64,000 nucleotides of DNA from Ferrovibrio terrae_A (GTDB lineage Bacteria > Pseudomonadota > Alphaproteobacteria > Ferrovibrionales > Ferrovibrionaceae). The stretch is from NCBI RefSeq assembly GCF_943372915.1, contig NZ_CALSAN010000013.1, positions 1 through 64,000 of the forward strand, written 5' to 3'. Under the pieces are notes generated by a model. That model saw only the letters and a program-made list of their open reading frames with translations, made no database searches and was not told where the DNA came from. Each line of letters starts with the position of its first letter. Within the stretch, counting starts at the first letter, position 1. The translations under genes and the position numbers were made by a program. This document shows positions 25,775-34,383 of this stretch, piece by piece.

Positions 25775-27967
25775 ATGACCGAGCAGAGCAAGATCAAACT
25801 GCCGCAAGCCTCGCGCCGCGGCTTCCTGCAGGGAGCCGGCGCCGCCGGCCTCGGCCTCGTTGTCGGCTTCCACTGGATGCCGCGCCATGCGATGGCGCAG
25901 AAGGCTGCCGCCGGCACCCCGGCGATGATCAACGCCTTCATCCGCATCGCGCCCGACAACACCGTCACCGTGCTGTCGAAGCATCTGGAGATGGGCCAGG
26001 GCACCTATACCGGCCTCGCCACCATCGTGGCCGAGGAGCTGGATGCCGACTGGAAGCAGATGCGCACCGAAGGCGCACCGGCCGATGCCAAGCTCTATGC
26101 CAACCTCGCCTTCGGCACCATTCAAGGGACCGGTGGCAGTACTGCCATGGCGAATTCCTGGGACCAGCTGCGCAAGGCGGGCGCCACCGCACGCGCCATG
26201 CTGGTGAGTGCCGCCGCCGAGCAGTGGAAGGTTCCGGCCAAGGAGATCACCGTGTCGAAAGGCGTGGTGAGCCATGCCGCCAGCGGCAAGAAAGCGACCT
26301 TCGGCCAGCTGGCCGTGAAGGCTGCTGCGATTACGCCGCCCGCCGATGTGCCACTGAAAGACCCGGCCAAGTTCACCCTGATCGGCAAGGATGTGCCGCG
26401 TCTGGATGCGCGGGCCAAGAGCAACGGCACCGCGCAGTTCAGCCTCGACGTCAAGCTGCCTGGCATGCTGACAGCGCTGCTGCAGCGCGCGCCGCTGTTC
26501 GGCGCCAAGGTCAAGAGCTTTGACGCCACCAAGGCGAAAGCCGTGCCCGGCGTGGTGGATGTGGTGCAGATTTCCAACGGCGTGGCGGTGGTGGCGAAGA
26601 ATTTCTGGGCCGCCAAGCTGGGCCGCGAGGCGCTGGATATCCAGTGGGATGACTCCGCCGCAGAAAAGCGCGGCACCGACGAGATCCTGGCCGAGTACAA
26701 GGCGCTGGCGAAGACACCAGGCCTGCCGGCGCGCAAGGACGGCGATGTGGACGCCGCCTTTGCCAAGGCCGCGAAGATCCTGGAAGCCACCTACGACTTC
26801 CCGTATCTGGCCCATGCGCCAATGGAGCCGCTGGACTGCGTGGTCAAGCTGGATGCCAACGGTGTCGAGATCTGGGCCGGCGACCAGTTCCAGACCATCG
26901 ACCAGATGAACGCGGCCGGCGTGCTGGGCATGAAGCCCGAGCAGGTGAAGATCAACACGATCTATGCCGGCGGCAGTTTCGGCCGCCGCGCCACCATCCA
27001 GTCGGACTACATCGTGGAAGGCGTCGAGATCGCCAAGGCGATCAATGGTCGGGCGCCGGTGCGCCTGGTGTGGACGCGCGAGGACGATATCAAGGGCGGC
27101 CGCTATCGCCCGATGTATCACCATGTGCTGAAGGCCGGCATCGACGACAAGGGCGAGATCATCGCCTGGCAGCATCGCATCGTCGGCCAGTCGATCGTGA
27201 CCGGCACGCCATTCGAGGCGTTCATGGTCAAGGACGGCATCGATCATACCTCGGTGGAAGGTGCCGCCAACCTGCCCTATGCCATCCCGAATATGCGCGT
27301 GGAACTGCACACCACCAAGACCGGCGTGCCGGTGCTGTGGTGGCGCTCGGTCGGCAGCACGCATACCGCGTTTGCCACCGAGGTGTTCCTCGACGAGATC
27401 GCGGCGGAGACCAAGCAGGATCCGCTGGCCCTGCGGCGCAAGCTGCTGACCAAGCATCCGCGTCATCTCGGCGTGCTGAACCTGGCCGCCGAAAAAGCCG
27501 GCTGGGGCAAGCCGCTGCCGGCCGGCCGCATGCGCGGCATCGCCGTGCATGAAAGCTTCTCGTCCTTCGTAGCGGAAGTGGCGGAAGTGGTGCTGCAGGC
27601 CGATGGCAGCTGGAAGGTGGACCGGGTGGTGGCGGCGGTCGATTGCGGCATGCCGATCAACCCCAACATCATCCGGGCGCAGGTGGAAAGCGGCATCGGC
27701 TATGGCCTCTCGGCCACCATCAAGCCGGGCATCACCATGGCCAAGGGTGCGGTCGAGCAGTCGAACTTCCACGACTACGAGGTGCTGCGCATCCACGAGA
27801 TGCCCAAGGTGGAGGTGCATATCGTGCCGTCGACGGAAAAGCCGACCGGCATCGGCGAACCCGGCACCCCGCCGGTGGCGCCGGCGGTGGCCAATGCGCT
27901 GATGAGCGGCACCAGGATGGTGTTCCGCGCCCTGCCGCTGCCGCCGACCGCGACCAAGTCCGCATAA
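25775..27967 (+). CDS. iorB: Molybdopterin-binding subunit of an isoquinoline 1-oxidoreductase/aldehyde-oxidase-type enzyme
   Basis: 730 residues. Xanthine-oxidase-family large subunit of the two-subunit IorAB type: a twin-arginine signal (SRRGFLQGAGAAGLGLVVGF) indicates export, folded with cofactor, to the periplasm. Seen: MGQGTYTGLATIVAEELDADW, GTGGSTAMANSWDQLRKAG, AHAPMEPLDCVV, GGSFGRRA, WRSVGSTHTAF, VDCGMPINP, and GIGEPGTPPVAPAVANAL with the catalytic glutamate. Substrate is an aromatic N-heterocycle or aldehyde, not determinable here. A strong terminator follows. Confidence 0.92.
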   Translation: MTEQSKIKLPQASRRGFLQGAGAAGLGLVVGFHWMPRHAMAQKAAAGTPAMINAFIRIAPDNTVTVLSKHLEMGQGTYTGLATIVAEELDADWKQMRTEGAPADAKLYANLAFGTIQGTGGSTAMANSWDQLRKAGATARAMLVSAAAEQWKVPAKEITVSKGVVSHAASGKKATFGQLAVKAAAITPPADVPLKDPAKFTLIGKDVPRLDARAKSNGTAQFSLDVKLPGMLTALLQRAPLFGAKVKSFDATKAKAVPGVVDVVQISNGVAVVAKNFWAAKLGREALDIQWDDSAAEKRGTDEILAEYKALAKTPGLPARKDGDVDAAFAKAAKILEATYDFPYLAHAPMEPLDCVVKLDANGVEIWAGDQFQTIDQMNAAGVLGMKPEQVKINTIYAGGSFGRRATIQSDYIVEGVEIAKAINGRAPVRLVWTREDDIKGGRYRPMYHHVLKAGIDDKGEIIAWQHRIVGQSIVTGTPFEAFMVKDGIDHTSVEGAANLPYAIPNMRVELHTTKTGVPVLWWRSVGSTHTAFATEVFLDEIAAETKQDPLALRRKLLTKHPRHLGVLNLAAEKAGWGKPLPAGRMRGIAVHESFSSFVAEVAEVVLQADGSWKVDRVVAAVDCGMPINPNIIRAQVESGIGYGLSATIKPGITMAKGAVEQSNFHDYEVLRIHEMPKVEVHIVPSTEKPTGIGEPGTPPVAPAVANALMSGTRMVFRALPLPPTATKSA

Positions 27968-27993
27968 CCGGCAGTTTTTTAGACCGGCCCTGA

Positions 27994-28022
27994 AAGCCCG
28001 CGGCACTGCCGCGGGCTTTTTT
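27994..28022 (+). terminator. Rho-independent terminator after iorB
   Basis: Perfect 11-bp stem AAGCCCGCGGC (27994-28004)/GCCGCGGGCTT (28008-28018), three-base loop, followed by a T-run to 28022. Confidence 0.9.
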
Positions 28023-28089
28023 CTTATCCGGTGCAGCGGCTTAACCGCCTTGACAGGTCACAATCTTTCGTAGGAAACATTGCGTCTCT

Positions 28090-28108
28090 GATATTAATAA
28101 TGAGTCTC
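28090..28108. promoter_or_regulatory. Candidate Fur box at the TonB receptor start
   Basis: GATATTAATAATGAGTCTC agrees with the classical 19-base Fur consensus at about 14 positions, best in the left half. It overlaps the first possible ATG (28100) and lies just upstream of the second (28112), a position where bound repressor would block expression. Motif only; alphaproteobacteria may use RirA or Irr instead. Confidence 0.4.
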
Positions 28109-30256
28109 ACTATGAAAAACTTCGGGGGTTCGGCCACAGCTCTTGGCCTTCTGCTCACGCTGCCAGCCATGGCCCTGCTGGCGAACCAGCCGGCCCTGGC
28201 CCAGGACAGCCAGCCCGTACAGCTGCAGGGCATCACCGTGACGGCGGCGGGCGACTGGCTCGGCGAGGCCGATCCGGAAGTGGTGCGCACCCATGCCGGC
28301 GGCCGCAGCGTGGTGCGCCAGGAGCAGTTCGAGCAGAGCGGGGCCTCCACCGTGACCGAGGCGATCCGCGCCATCCCGGGCGTGCAGACCCCGCCGCCCA
28401 ACGGCAGCGGCGGCGGCGACTATGCCCTCAACATCGGCATTCGCGGCATGACCTCGCGGCTCAGCGCCGGCGCCACCATCCTGATGGACGGCATTCCGCT
28501 GGCCAATGCGCTGTATGGCCAGCCGGAAACCTCGCTGGGCGCGGTGTCGCTCGGCATGCTGCAGGCCATCGACGTGGTGAAGGGTGGCGGCTCGGTACGC
28601 TATGGGCCCGGCACCTCCGGCGGCGTGGTGAATTTCGTCACCAAGGATATCCCGACCACGCCCTATGGCGGCGAGATCAGCCTGCGCGGCGACAGCACTG
28701 CCGGAAATGACGCCAATGGCCGCCTGCTCGGCAAGTCCGACATCATGGCCGGCGGTTCGCTGCAGAACGGCTCCGGCCTGGCCGTGTTCTATTCCGGCAA
28801 TCACGGCGAATCCTACCGCGACAACACCAATCAGGATATCGACGACTTCATGCTGAAGGGTCGCCTGGCGCTGACTGAGACCAGCCGACTGGAAACCCGC
28901 CTGCGTCACTACAATGCCGATGCCAGCACGCCCGGCCCGCTGACCCAGGCGGCCTTCAACGCCGACCCCTACCAGTCGACGCATTCCCGCGAGCGCTTCA
29001 AGGGTGAGCGCGACGAGTATGTGCTGAAATACGTGAACGAGTTCAACGGCGACTATCGCCTGGAGACGACCGGTTTCCACACCGAGAGCTTCCGCGAACT
29101 CACCATCGCCTCAGCCGCCGCCACTTCGGTCAACGGCGGCAGCGACGCATCGCTGACCATCCTGGACCGCCTGCCGCGCAATTACAGCGTCTATGGCTTC
29201 GAGCCGCGCTTCACGGCCCTGGCGGAAACCGGCATCGTCAAGCATGCCGCATCGATCGGCTATCGCTACATGACGGAAGCCACCGACGAGATGCGCTTCC
29301 GCCGCACCGGTGCCGCCGGCTTCAATCCTTTCGGCGTTGCCGAGGCGCGTAACCGCTATACCGAGGGCTCGACCGAGGCGCATGCCGTCTATGTCGACAA
29401 TGCCATGAAGGTCGGTGCCGTGACGGTGACGCCCGGCATCCGCTTCGAGAAAGTGGAGGTCGAACGCCTCAACAAGCTGACCGGCTTCCGCGACACGGAA
29501 AAATACGAAGAACCCCTGCCCTCGCTCAGCGTCGGCTGGGAGGTGAATCGCGACCTGTTCACCTATGCCAATTACTCGACCTCGTTCAATCCGGTAACGC
29601 ATCTGGCCCTGGGCGACTCGACTGCTGCCGGCGCCGGCAGCCTGGAACCGGAACGCGCCAAGACCTACGAGATCGGCGCGCGCTACAAGGCCGGCGGCCT
29701 GTCGCTGGAGGGCGGCCTGTTCCTGATCCACTTCGACAACCAGATCGAAAGCGTCAACAGCGTCAACATCAACACCGGCGCCACCAAGCACCAGGGCATC
29801 GAGACTGCGGCCGAATATGATCTCGGCACACTCTACACCGCGCTGAAGGGCCTGAGCGTCTACGCCACCTATGCCTATACCGAGGCGACACGCGAGCAGG
29901 GCGCAAATGCCGGTCGTCAACTGGGGCTGTATTCCCCGCATGTCGGCACGGTCGGCACGCGATATCGCACTGGCGAATGGACCTTCAATCTGAATGCCTA
30001 CGGCCAGTCGGAACAGCACGCTGACGACACCAACACTGTCGAGTCGAGTGCCAATGGCAAACTGGGGCCGATCCAGGGCTATGTGCTGTTTAACGGCCAG
30101 GTTGCGTATGATTTCCCCAGCGGCGTGACGGTGGCGGCCGGCGTCAATAATATCTTCGACGAGCTGTATTTCACCCGCGCCAGCATCGAGGCCAATGGCG
30201 GCCTGTTTGCCGGCGCACCGCGAACCGCGTATATCACCACCAAATTCGTGTTCTGA
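28100..30256 (+). CDS. TonB-dependent outer membrane receptor (ferric-siderophore/iron type)
   Basis: 718 residues from ATG 28100; ATG 28112 is equally possible and a GTG at 28031 is in frame. Seen: signal peptide ending ANQPALAQD, a TonB-box-like VQLQGITVTAAG, plug domain (SGASTVTEAIRAIPGV, IRGMTSRLSAGATILMDGIPL, VVKGGGSVRYGPGTSGGVVNFVTK), a 22-strand barrel with YANYSTSFNP, ERAKTYEIGARYKAG, and a C-terminal aromatic strand ending AYITTKFVF. FecA-like organisation is plausible, but no FecR is adjacent. It is 20 bases upstream of a PepSY membrane protein, a frequent partner in iron acquisition. Confidence 0.9.
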   Translation: MSLTMKNFGGSATALGLLLTLPAMALLANQPALAQDSQPVQLQGITVTAAGDWLGEADPEVVRTHAGGRSVVRQEQFEQSGASTVTEAIRAIPGVQTPPPNGSGGGDYALNIGIRGMTSRLSAGATILMDGIPLANALYGQPETSLGAVSLGMLQAIDVVKGGGSVRYGPGTSGGVVNFVTKDIPTTPYGGEISLRGDSTAGNDANGRLLGKSDIMAGGSLQNGSGLAVFYSGNHGESYRDNTNQDIDDFMLKGRLALTETSRLETRLRHYNADASTPGPLTQAAFNADPYQSTHSRERFKGERDEYVLKYVNEFNGDYRLETTGFHTESFRELTIASAAATSVNGGSDASLTILDRLPRNYSVYGFEPRFTALAETGIVKHAASIGYRYMTEATDEMRFRRTGAAGFNPFGVAEARNRYTEGSTEAHAVYVDNAMKVGAVTVTPGIRFEKVEVERLNKLTGFRDTEKYEEPLPSLSVGWEVNRDLFTYANYSTSFNPVTHLALGDSTAAGAGSLEPERAKTYEIGARYKAGGLSLEGGLFLIHFDNQIESVNSVNINTGATKHQGIETAAEYDLGTLYTALKGLSVYATYAYTEATREQGANAGRQLGLYSPHVGTVGTRYRTGEWTFNLNAYGQSEQHADDTNTVESSANGKLGPIQGYVLFNGQVAYDFPSGVTVAAGVNNIFDELYFTRASIEANGGLFAGAPRTAYITTKFVF

Positions 30257-30275
30257 GTCTGAAGAGGCGGCGCCA

Positions 30276-31367
30276 GTGACGCTGAGACAGATCTGGCGCC
30301 GCCTGCATTTATGGATCGGCCTGGCGGCGGGCGCGGTTTTCGCGATGCTCGGCCTGACCGGCAGCGCCATGGTGTATCAGGAAGAGATTCTCGACCTGCT
30401 CTACCCCCGCATCATGCATGTGGCACCCGGCGAGGCCCTGGCGCCGCCATCGCACTTCCTGGCCACCGCCCAGCAGGCGGGCGGCCGCGTGGCCTATCTG
30501 CGCTATCCCGAAACGGCCGACCGGCCGGTGCAGGCCACGCTGGATATGCCCGGCGGCGGCCGGCAGACCGTGCTGATCGATCCCTACGCCGCCACCCTGA
30601 TCGCACCATTGCCGGGACAGCAGCTGTTTGCCTTTCTGCTGGACCTGCATAGCCGTCTTTTGCTGGCGACACCCGGCCGAGAGATCCTGGGCTGGGTGGG
30701 GCTCACGCTGGCCTTCAGCGCCATCAGCGGCGCGATCCTGTGGTGGCCACAGCTGCGATGGCGCGCGTGGAAGCAGGCGCTGACCATGAAGTGGCGCGGC
30801 ATGTCATGGTATCGCCGCAGCTTTGACCTGCACAAGGTTGGCGGCGCGACCATGATCCTGCCGCTGTTGCTGCTGGCGCTCAGCGGCAGCGCCATTTGCT
30901 TTCGTGATGCCCTGCTGCCGGCGATGACCGCTTTGGGTGGCATCCGTCCGCTCGGCGCTGCCGCAGCGGCACGACCGGCAGAGATCGGCACGGCCAGATC
31001 GGTGGATGAGCTGCTGGCCGAGGCGCAGCGCCTGATCCCGGGCGCGCGGCCGGTTTTCATTTCGCCGCCGACGCGGCCCGGCGGCACCACCCGCATCCGC
31101 CTGCGCCAGCCCGACGAAATTCATCAGAACGGCCGCAGCTATGTGCTGTTCGATGCCACCGGGCGCGTGCTGGACCTGCAACGCGTCTCGGAACTGCCGG
31201 CGGCGAATCTGGTGATCGACCAGCTGCCCTATCCGCTGCATACCGGCTATCTGTTCGGCGCCGTGGGACGCCTGATTGTTTTCATCTCCGGGCTGCTGCC
31301 GGCGCTGCTGTTTGCCACCGGGCTTTACCTGTGGCTGCGCTCGCGCCCGTTCAGGCGGCGGGCGTGA
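30276..31367 (+). CDS. PepSY-associated membrane protein
   Basis: 363 residues from GTG 30276 (GAGG nine bases upstream). Seen: four main hydrophobic segments, near residues 8-35 (LHLWIGLAAGAVFAMLGLTG), 135-160, 190-212 and 330-355, with DLHSRLLL and DLHKVGG histidines in membrane-flanking positions typical of PepSY_TM proteins, which are thought to act as inner-membrane reductases or partners for iron-siderophore uptake. Follows the TonB receptor directly. Its 3' end overlaps the convergent MFS gene by 17 bases. Confidence 0.85.
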   Translation: MTLRQIWRRLHLWIGLAAGAVFAMLGLTGSAMVYQEEILDLLYPRIMHVAPGEALAPPSHFLATAQQAGGRVAYLRYPETADRPVQATLDMPGGGRQTVLIDPYAATLIAPLPGQQLFAFLLDLHSRLLLATPGREILGWVGLTLAFSAISGAILWWPQLRWRAWKQALTMKWRGMSWYRRSFDLHKVGGATMILPLLLLALSGSAICFRDALLPAMTALGGIRPLGAAAAARPAEIGTARSVDELLAEAQRLIPGARPVFISPPTRPGGTTRIRLRQPDEIHQNGRSYVLFDATGRVLDLQRVSELPAANLVIDQLPYPLHTGYLFGAVGRLIVFISGLLPALLFATGLYLWLRSRPFRRRA

Positions 31368-32538
31368 CGAACTGAACGCCCCTGCGCTGCCGCCACAGCA
31401 GCGCGACGCACAGGCCGCCGCCCAGCGACAGCGGCAGCATGGCGAGATAGGCCAGACCGCCGAAAGCGGCAAACAGCGGACCCACGATCAGGGTGCCGGC
31501 CGCCAGCAAGGCGGAATTGCCGGCGCTGTACAGGCTTTGCGCCGAGGCCGAGGCATCGGCATCGACGCCTTCGGCCAGCAGCCGCATGGCGCCGAGATGG
31601 GCGCAGCCGAAGGTGGCGGCATGCAGCAGGTTGAGCGCCACCAGCACGGAAAAATCGCCGGTGAAGGCCGTGAAGCTCCAGCGGATGGTGCCTCCCAGCG
31701 CCGCCAGCGCCAGCAGGCCGACACCGCCGACATGCTGCGCCACCCGCTGGCCAACCGCGAACAGAATCACTTCGGCCAGCACACCCTCGGCCCAGAGAAA
31801 GCCGATCTGCGCATCGCTCAGGCCCTGGCTGCGCCAGTGCAGGGTGCCGAAGGTGTAGAACATCGCATGGCTGGCCTGCAGGCAGGCATTGGCCCCGAGG
31901 AAGGCCAGGAACAGCGGGCTGCGCATCAGCCGCATGGCCGGCGCGCCGACCATGCGCGGTCGGTTGAGCGGCAGGCGCAGATCGGGCAGCAGATGGCTGC
32001 TGAGCGCGAGGCCCACCATGCCGATCAGCAACAGGATGAAGATCCAGTTGTCGTCGCGTCCCTTCAGCCACAGGCCGGCAAGATAGGCGGTGACCAGGAA
32101 ACTGAGCGAGCCCCAGAGCCGCAGGCGGCCGTATTGCAGATTGTGCCGCGTGCTGGCCAGCACGGCGATGTTTTCGCTGAACGGCGCAATCGGTCCCCAG
32201 GCAGCGGTGTGCAGCAGCCAGATTCCCAGCATCGGCCAGAAGCCTTCCGTCCAGCCCAGCAGGATATAGAAGGCAAGGCTGAGCCAGGTCAGCACGATGA
32301 TGGCCTGGCGGCGGCGGCCATTGCGGTCGACCGCATGCGCGGCCATCGGGCCGGCCACCAGCCGCAGCAGGATGCCGGAGGACAGGATCACCGAAATTTC
32401 GGTTGGTGAAAGACCGCGCGACTGCAGCCACACCGAGAAGAATGGCAGATGAATACCGGGCACCACGAACAGCGCGGCAAAATAGACGCTGATCCGCCAG
32501 GCAATGGCGCGACGGTTTTCAGGGCTGTTGTCGCTCAC
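31351..32538 (-). CDS. MFS transporter, HcaT/MFS_1-like
   Basis: 395 residues, 12 predicted membrane helices. The N-terminal half (SVYFAALFVVPGIHLPFFSVWLQSRGLSPTEISVILSSG) and RLWGSLSFLVTAYLAG, WGPIAPFSENIAVLAS resemble the 3-phenylpropionate permease/nucleoside-H+-symporter-like group. Substrate unknown. GTG 32538 is preceded by GGAG. Convergent with the PepSY gene. Confidence 0.85.
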   Translation of the reverse strand: MSDNSPENRRAIAWRISVYFAALFVVPGIHLPFFSVWLQSRGLSPTEISVILSSGILLRLVAGPMAAHAVDRNGRRRQAIIVLTWLSLAFYILLGWTEGFWPMLGIWLLHTAAWGPIAPFSENIAVLASTRHNLQYGRLRLWGSLSFLVTAYLAGLWLKGRDDNWIFILLLIGMVGLALSSHLLPDLRLPLNRPRMVGAPAMRLMRSPLFLAFLGANACLQASHAMFYTFGTLHWRSQGLSDAQIGFLWAEGVLAEVILFAVGQRVAQHVGGVGLLALAALGGTIRWSFTAFTGDFSVLVALNLLHAATFGCAHLGAMRLLAEGVDADASASAQSLYSAGNSALLAAGTLIVGPLFAAFGGLAYLAMLPLSLGGGLCVALLWRQRRGVQFVTPAA

Positions 32539-32575
32539 GGAATACTCCGACTGCCTTCGAATCGGGCAGGGTGAA

Positions 32576-32614
32576 AATTGTTTACAATTCTACGGCGTCC
32601 GTGGTTACAATTCT
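32576..32614. promoter_or_regulatory. Palindrome and half-repeat in the MFS/ABC divergent region
   Basis: AATTGTTTACAATT (32576-32589) is a perfect 14-base palindrome, and GTTACAATTCT (32604-32614) repeats its right half about 25 bases later. The spot is 38 bases upstream of the MFS start and in front of the ABC-xdh cluster, so it looks like an operator for a regulator of one or both. A small hairpin, GCGGCC/GGCCGC with loop CCAA, lies at 32711-32726 in the ABC leader. No regulator is identified. Confidence 0.4.
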
Positions 32615-32771
32615 TTATATGCGGCGCACAAATGCCGCCGTCCGGGCAAAAATCCGACACTGATACGGCAGGGGGACAAGATCGCATCATGCAGGCGATG
32701 ACAAGGGGATGCGGCCCCAAGGCCGCGCACCGGAATACCGTGCAGGTGAATGTTGCGCGGGGAGCGCTGTG

Positions 32772-33566
32772 ATGCAGGGCCCGGCTTTCGTCAAAATCAA
32801 CGGTGTCAGTCTGACCTATCGTCAGGCCGAGGAAGAGACCCTCGCCGTAGAGGATCTCAACATCGACATCCAGGAAGGCGAATTCGTCGCCGTGGTCGGG
32901 CCGTCTGGCTGCGGCAAGTCGACGCTGATGAAACTGGTGACCGGCCTGCTGAACTGCACCGGCGGCAGCATCACCATCGGCGGCAAGCCGGTGAACGGCC
33001 CGATCCAGGGCGTGGGCATGGCCTTCCAGAATTCCACCCTGCTGCCCTGGCGCACCACGCTGGACAACGTGATGCTGCCGCTGGAGATCGTCGAGCCGCA
33101 CAAGCGCCGGCTGCGCAAGGAAAAGCAGGCCTATATCGCGCAGGCCATGGCCCTGCTCAAGACCGTGGGACTGCAGGATTTCGCCGACAAGTTCCCCTGG
33201 CAGCTGTCGGGCGGCATGCAGCAGCGCGCCAATGTCTGCCGCTCGATCATCCATGAACCGCGCCTGCTGATGCTGGACGAACCCTTCGGCGCGCTGGATG
33301 CCTTCACGCGCGAGGAATTGTGGGGCGTGATGCAGAAGCTGTGGATGGAACGGCGCTTCACCGCCATCCTGATCACCCATGACCTGCGCGAGGCGACCTA
33401 TCTGGCCGACCGCGTCTTCGTGATGAGCAAGCGGCCGGGCCGGATCATCCTGAGCAAGGAAATCGACATTCCGCGTCCGCGCACGCTGGACACGACCTTT
33501 GAGCCGCATTTCGGCTCCATCGTGCATGAGCTGCGCGAGCATATTCATTCGGTGAGGGAATCGTGA
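32772..33566 (+). CDS. ABC transporter ATP-binding protein (NitT/TauT type)
   Basis: 264 residues from ATG 32772 (GGGAG upstream). Seen: Walker A GPSGCGKSTLMKL, Q-loop AFQNSTLLPWRT, signature LSGGMQQRANVCRS, Walker B LLMLDEPFGALDAFTREEL, and H-loop ITHDLREA, in the SsuB/TauB/NrtD pattern. Energises uptake by the permease whose start overlaps its stop (ATGA). No periplasmic binding protein is in the cluster; the xanthine-dehydrogenase-type genes follow directly, suggesting a purine or other N-heterocycle as substrate. Confidence 0.93.
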   Translation: MQGPAFVKINGVSLTYRQAEEETLAVEDLNIDIQEGEFVAVVGPSGCGKSTLMKLVTGLLNCTGGSITIGGKPVNGPIQGVGMAFQNSTLLPWRTTLDNVMLPLEIVEPHKRRLRKEKQAYIAQAMALLKTVGLQDFADKFPWQLSGGMQQRANVCRSIIHEPRLLMLDEPFGALDAFTREELWGVMQKLWMERRFTAILITHDLREATYLADRVFVMSKRPGRIILSKEIDIPRPRTLDTTFEPHFGSIVHELREHIHSVRES

Positions 33567-34336
33567 TGAACGAGAAGAACCTCATCCGGGCGATGCCCTG
33601 GATGGTCACCATCGGACTCTTCATCCTGTGGGAAGTCGTCTGCGTCATCACCCGCGTCGAAACCTTCATCCTGCCGCGCCCCACCGTGGTGTTCGAGGCG
33701 ATGGTGAAATTCGCCCCGCAGATCACCCATCATGCACTGCAGACCCTGATGACCACCACGGCCGGCTTCGCGCTCGGCGTGGTCGGCGGTGGCCTGCTCG
33801 GCATCTTCATCGGGGCCTCGCGGCTGGTCTATGTCGGCCTCTATCCGGTGCTGGTCGGCTTCAACTCGATCCCCAAGGTGGCGCTGGTGCCGGTGCTGGT
33901 GATCTGGTTCGGCATCGGCACGGTGCCGGCGATCATCACCGCCTTCGTGATTTCCTTCTTCCCGATCGTGGTCAATGTCGCCACCGGCCTGGCCACCATC
34001 GAGCCTGAGCTGCGCGACGTGCTGCGCTCGCTGGGGGCGACCAAGACTGAAATCCTCACCAAGATCGGGTTGCCGCGCGCCATGCCCTATCTGTTCGCGT
34101 CGCTGAAAATCGCCATTACGCTGGCTTTCGTCGGCTCGGTGATCGCGGAAACCGTGGCGTCCAACGAGGGCATCGGATACCTGATGCTGTCGGCCTCTTC
34201 GAGCTATAATGTGCCACTGGTCTTCGCCGGCCTGATCGTGGTCGCCGCCATGGGCGTGGTGATGTATGCGGTGGCGGTGTGGTTCGAGCGGCGCATGACC
34301 GGCTGGGCGTTCCGCGGCAGCGACCTGATGAGCTGA
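33566..34336 (+). CDS. ABC transporter permease (NitT/TauT type)
   Basis: 256 residues, about six membrane helices. Start at ATG 33566 within an ATGA overlap of the ATPase stop. Seen: the BPD_transp_1 domain with the EAA-like loop LRDVLRSLGATKTEILTKIGLPRAMPYLFASLKI that docks on the ATPase, and SVIAETVASNEGIGYLM, typical of SsuC/TauC. Likely forms the importer with the preceding ATPase. Confidence 0.92.
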   Translation: MNEKNLIRAMPWMVTIGLFILWEVVCVITRVETFILPRPTVVFEAMVKFAPQITHHALQTLMTTTAGFALGVVGGGLLGIFIGASRLVYVGLYPVLVGFNSIPKVALVPVLVIWFGIGTVPAIITAFVISFFPIVVNVATGLATIEPELRDVLRSLGATKTEILTKIGLPRAMPYLFASLKIAITLAFVGSVIAETVASNEGIGYLMLSASSSYNVPLVFAGLIVVAAMGVVMYAVAVWFERRMTGWAFRGSDLMS

Positions 34337-34383
34337 CGCCGCCCAACTGCGGCAAAGGATGCGGCAAGGAAACCGGAGGCAGC

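Noticed and set aside
25286..28006. 906-codon open frame antisense to iorA/iorB
   Set aside because: The sense strand carries clear molybdoenzyme motifs; the antisense product is His/Arg/Gly-rich without domains.
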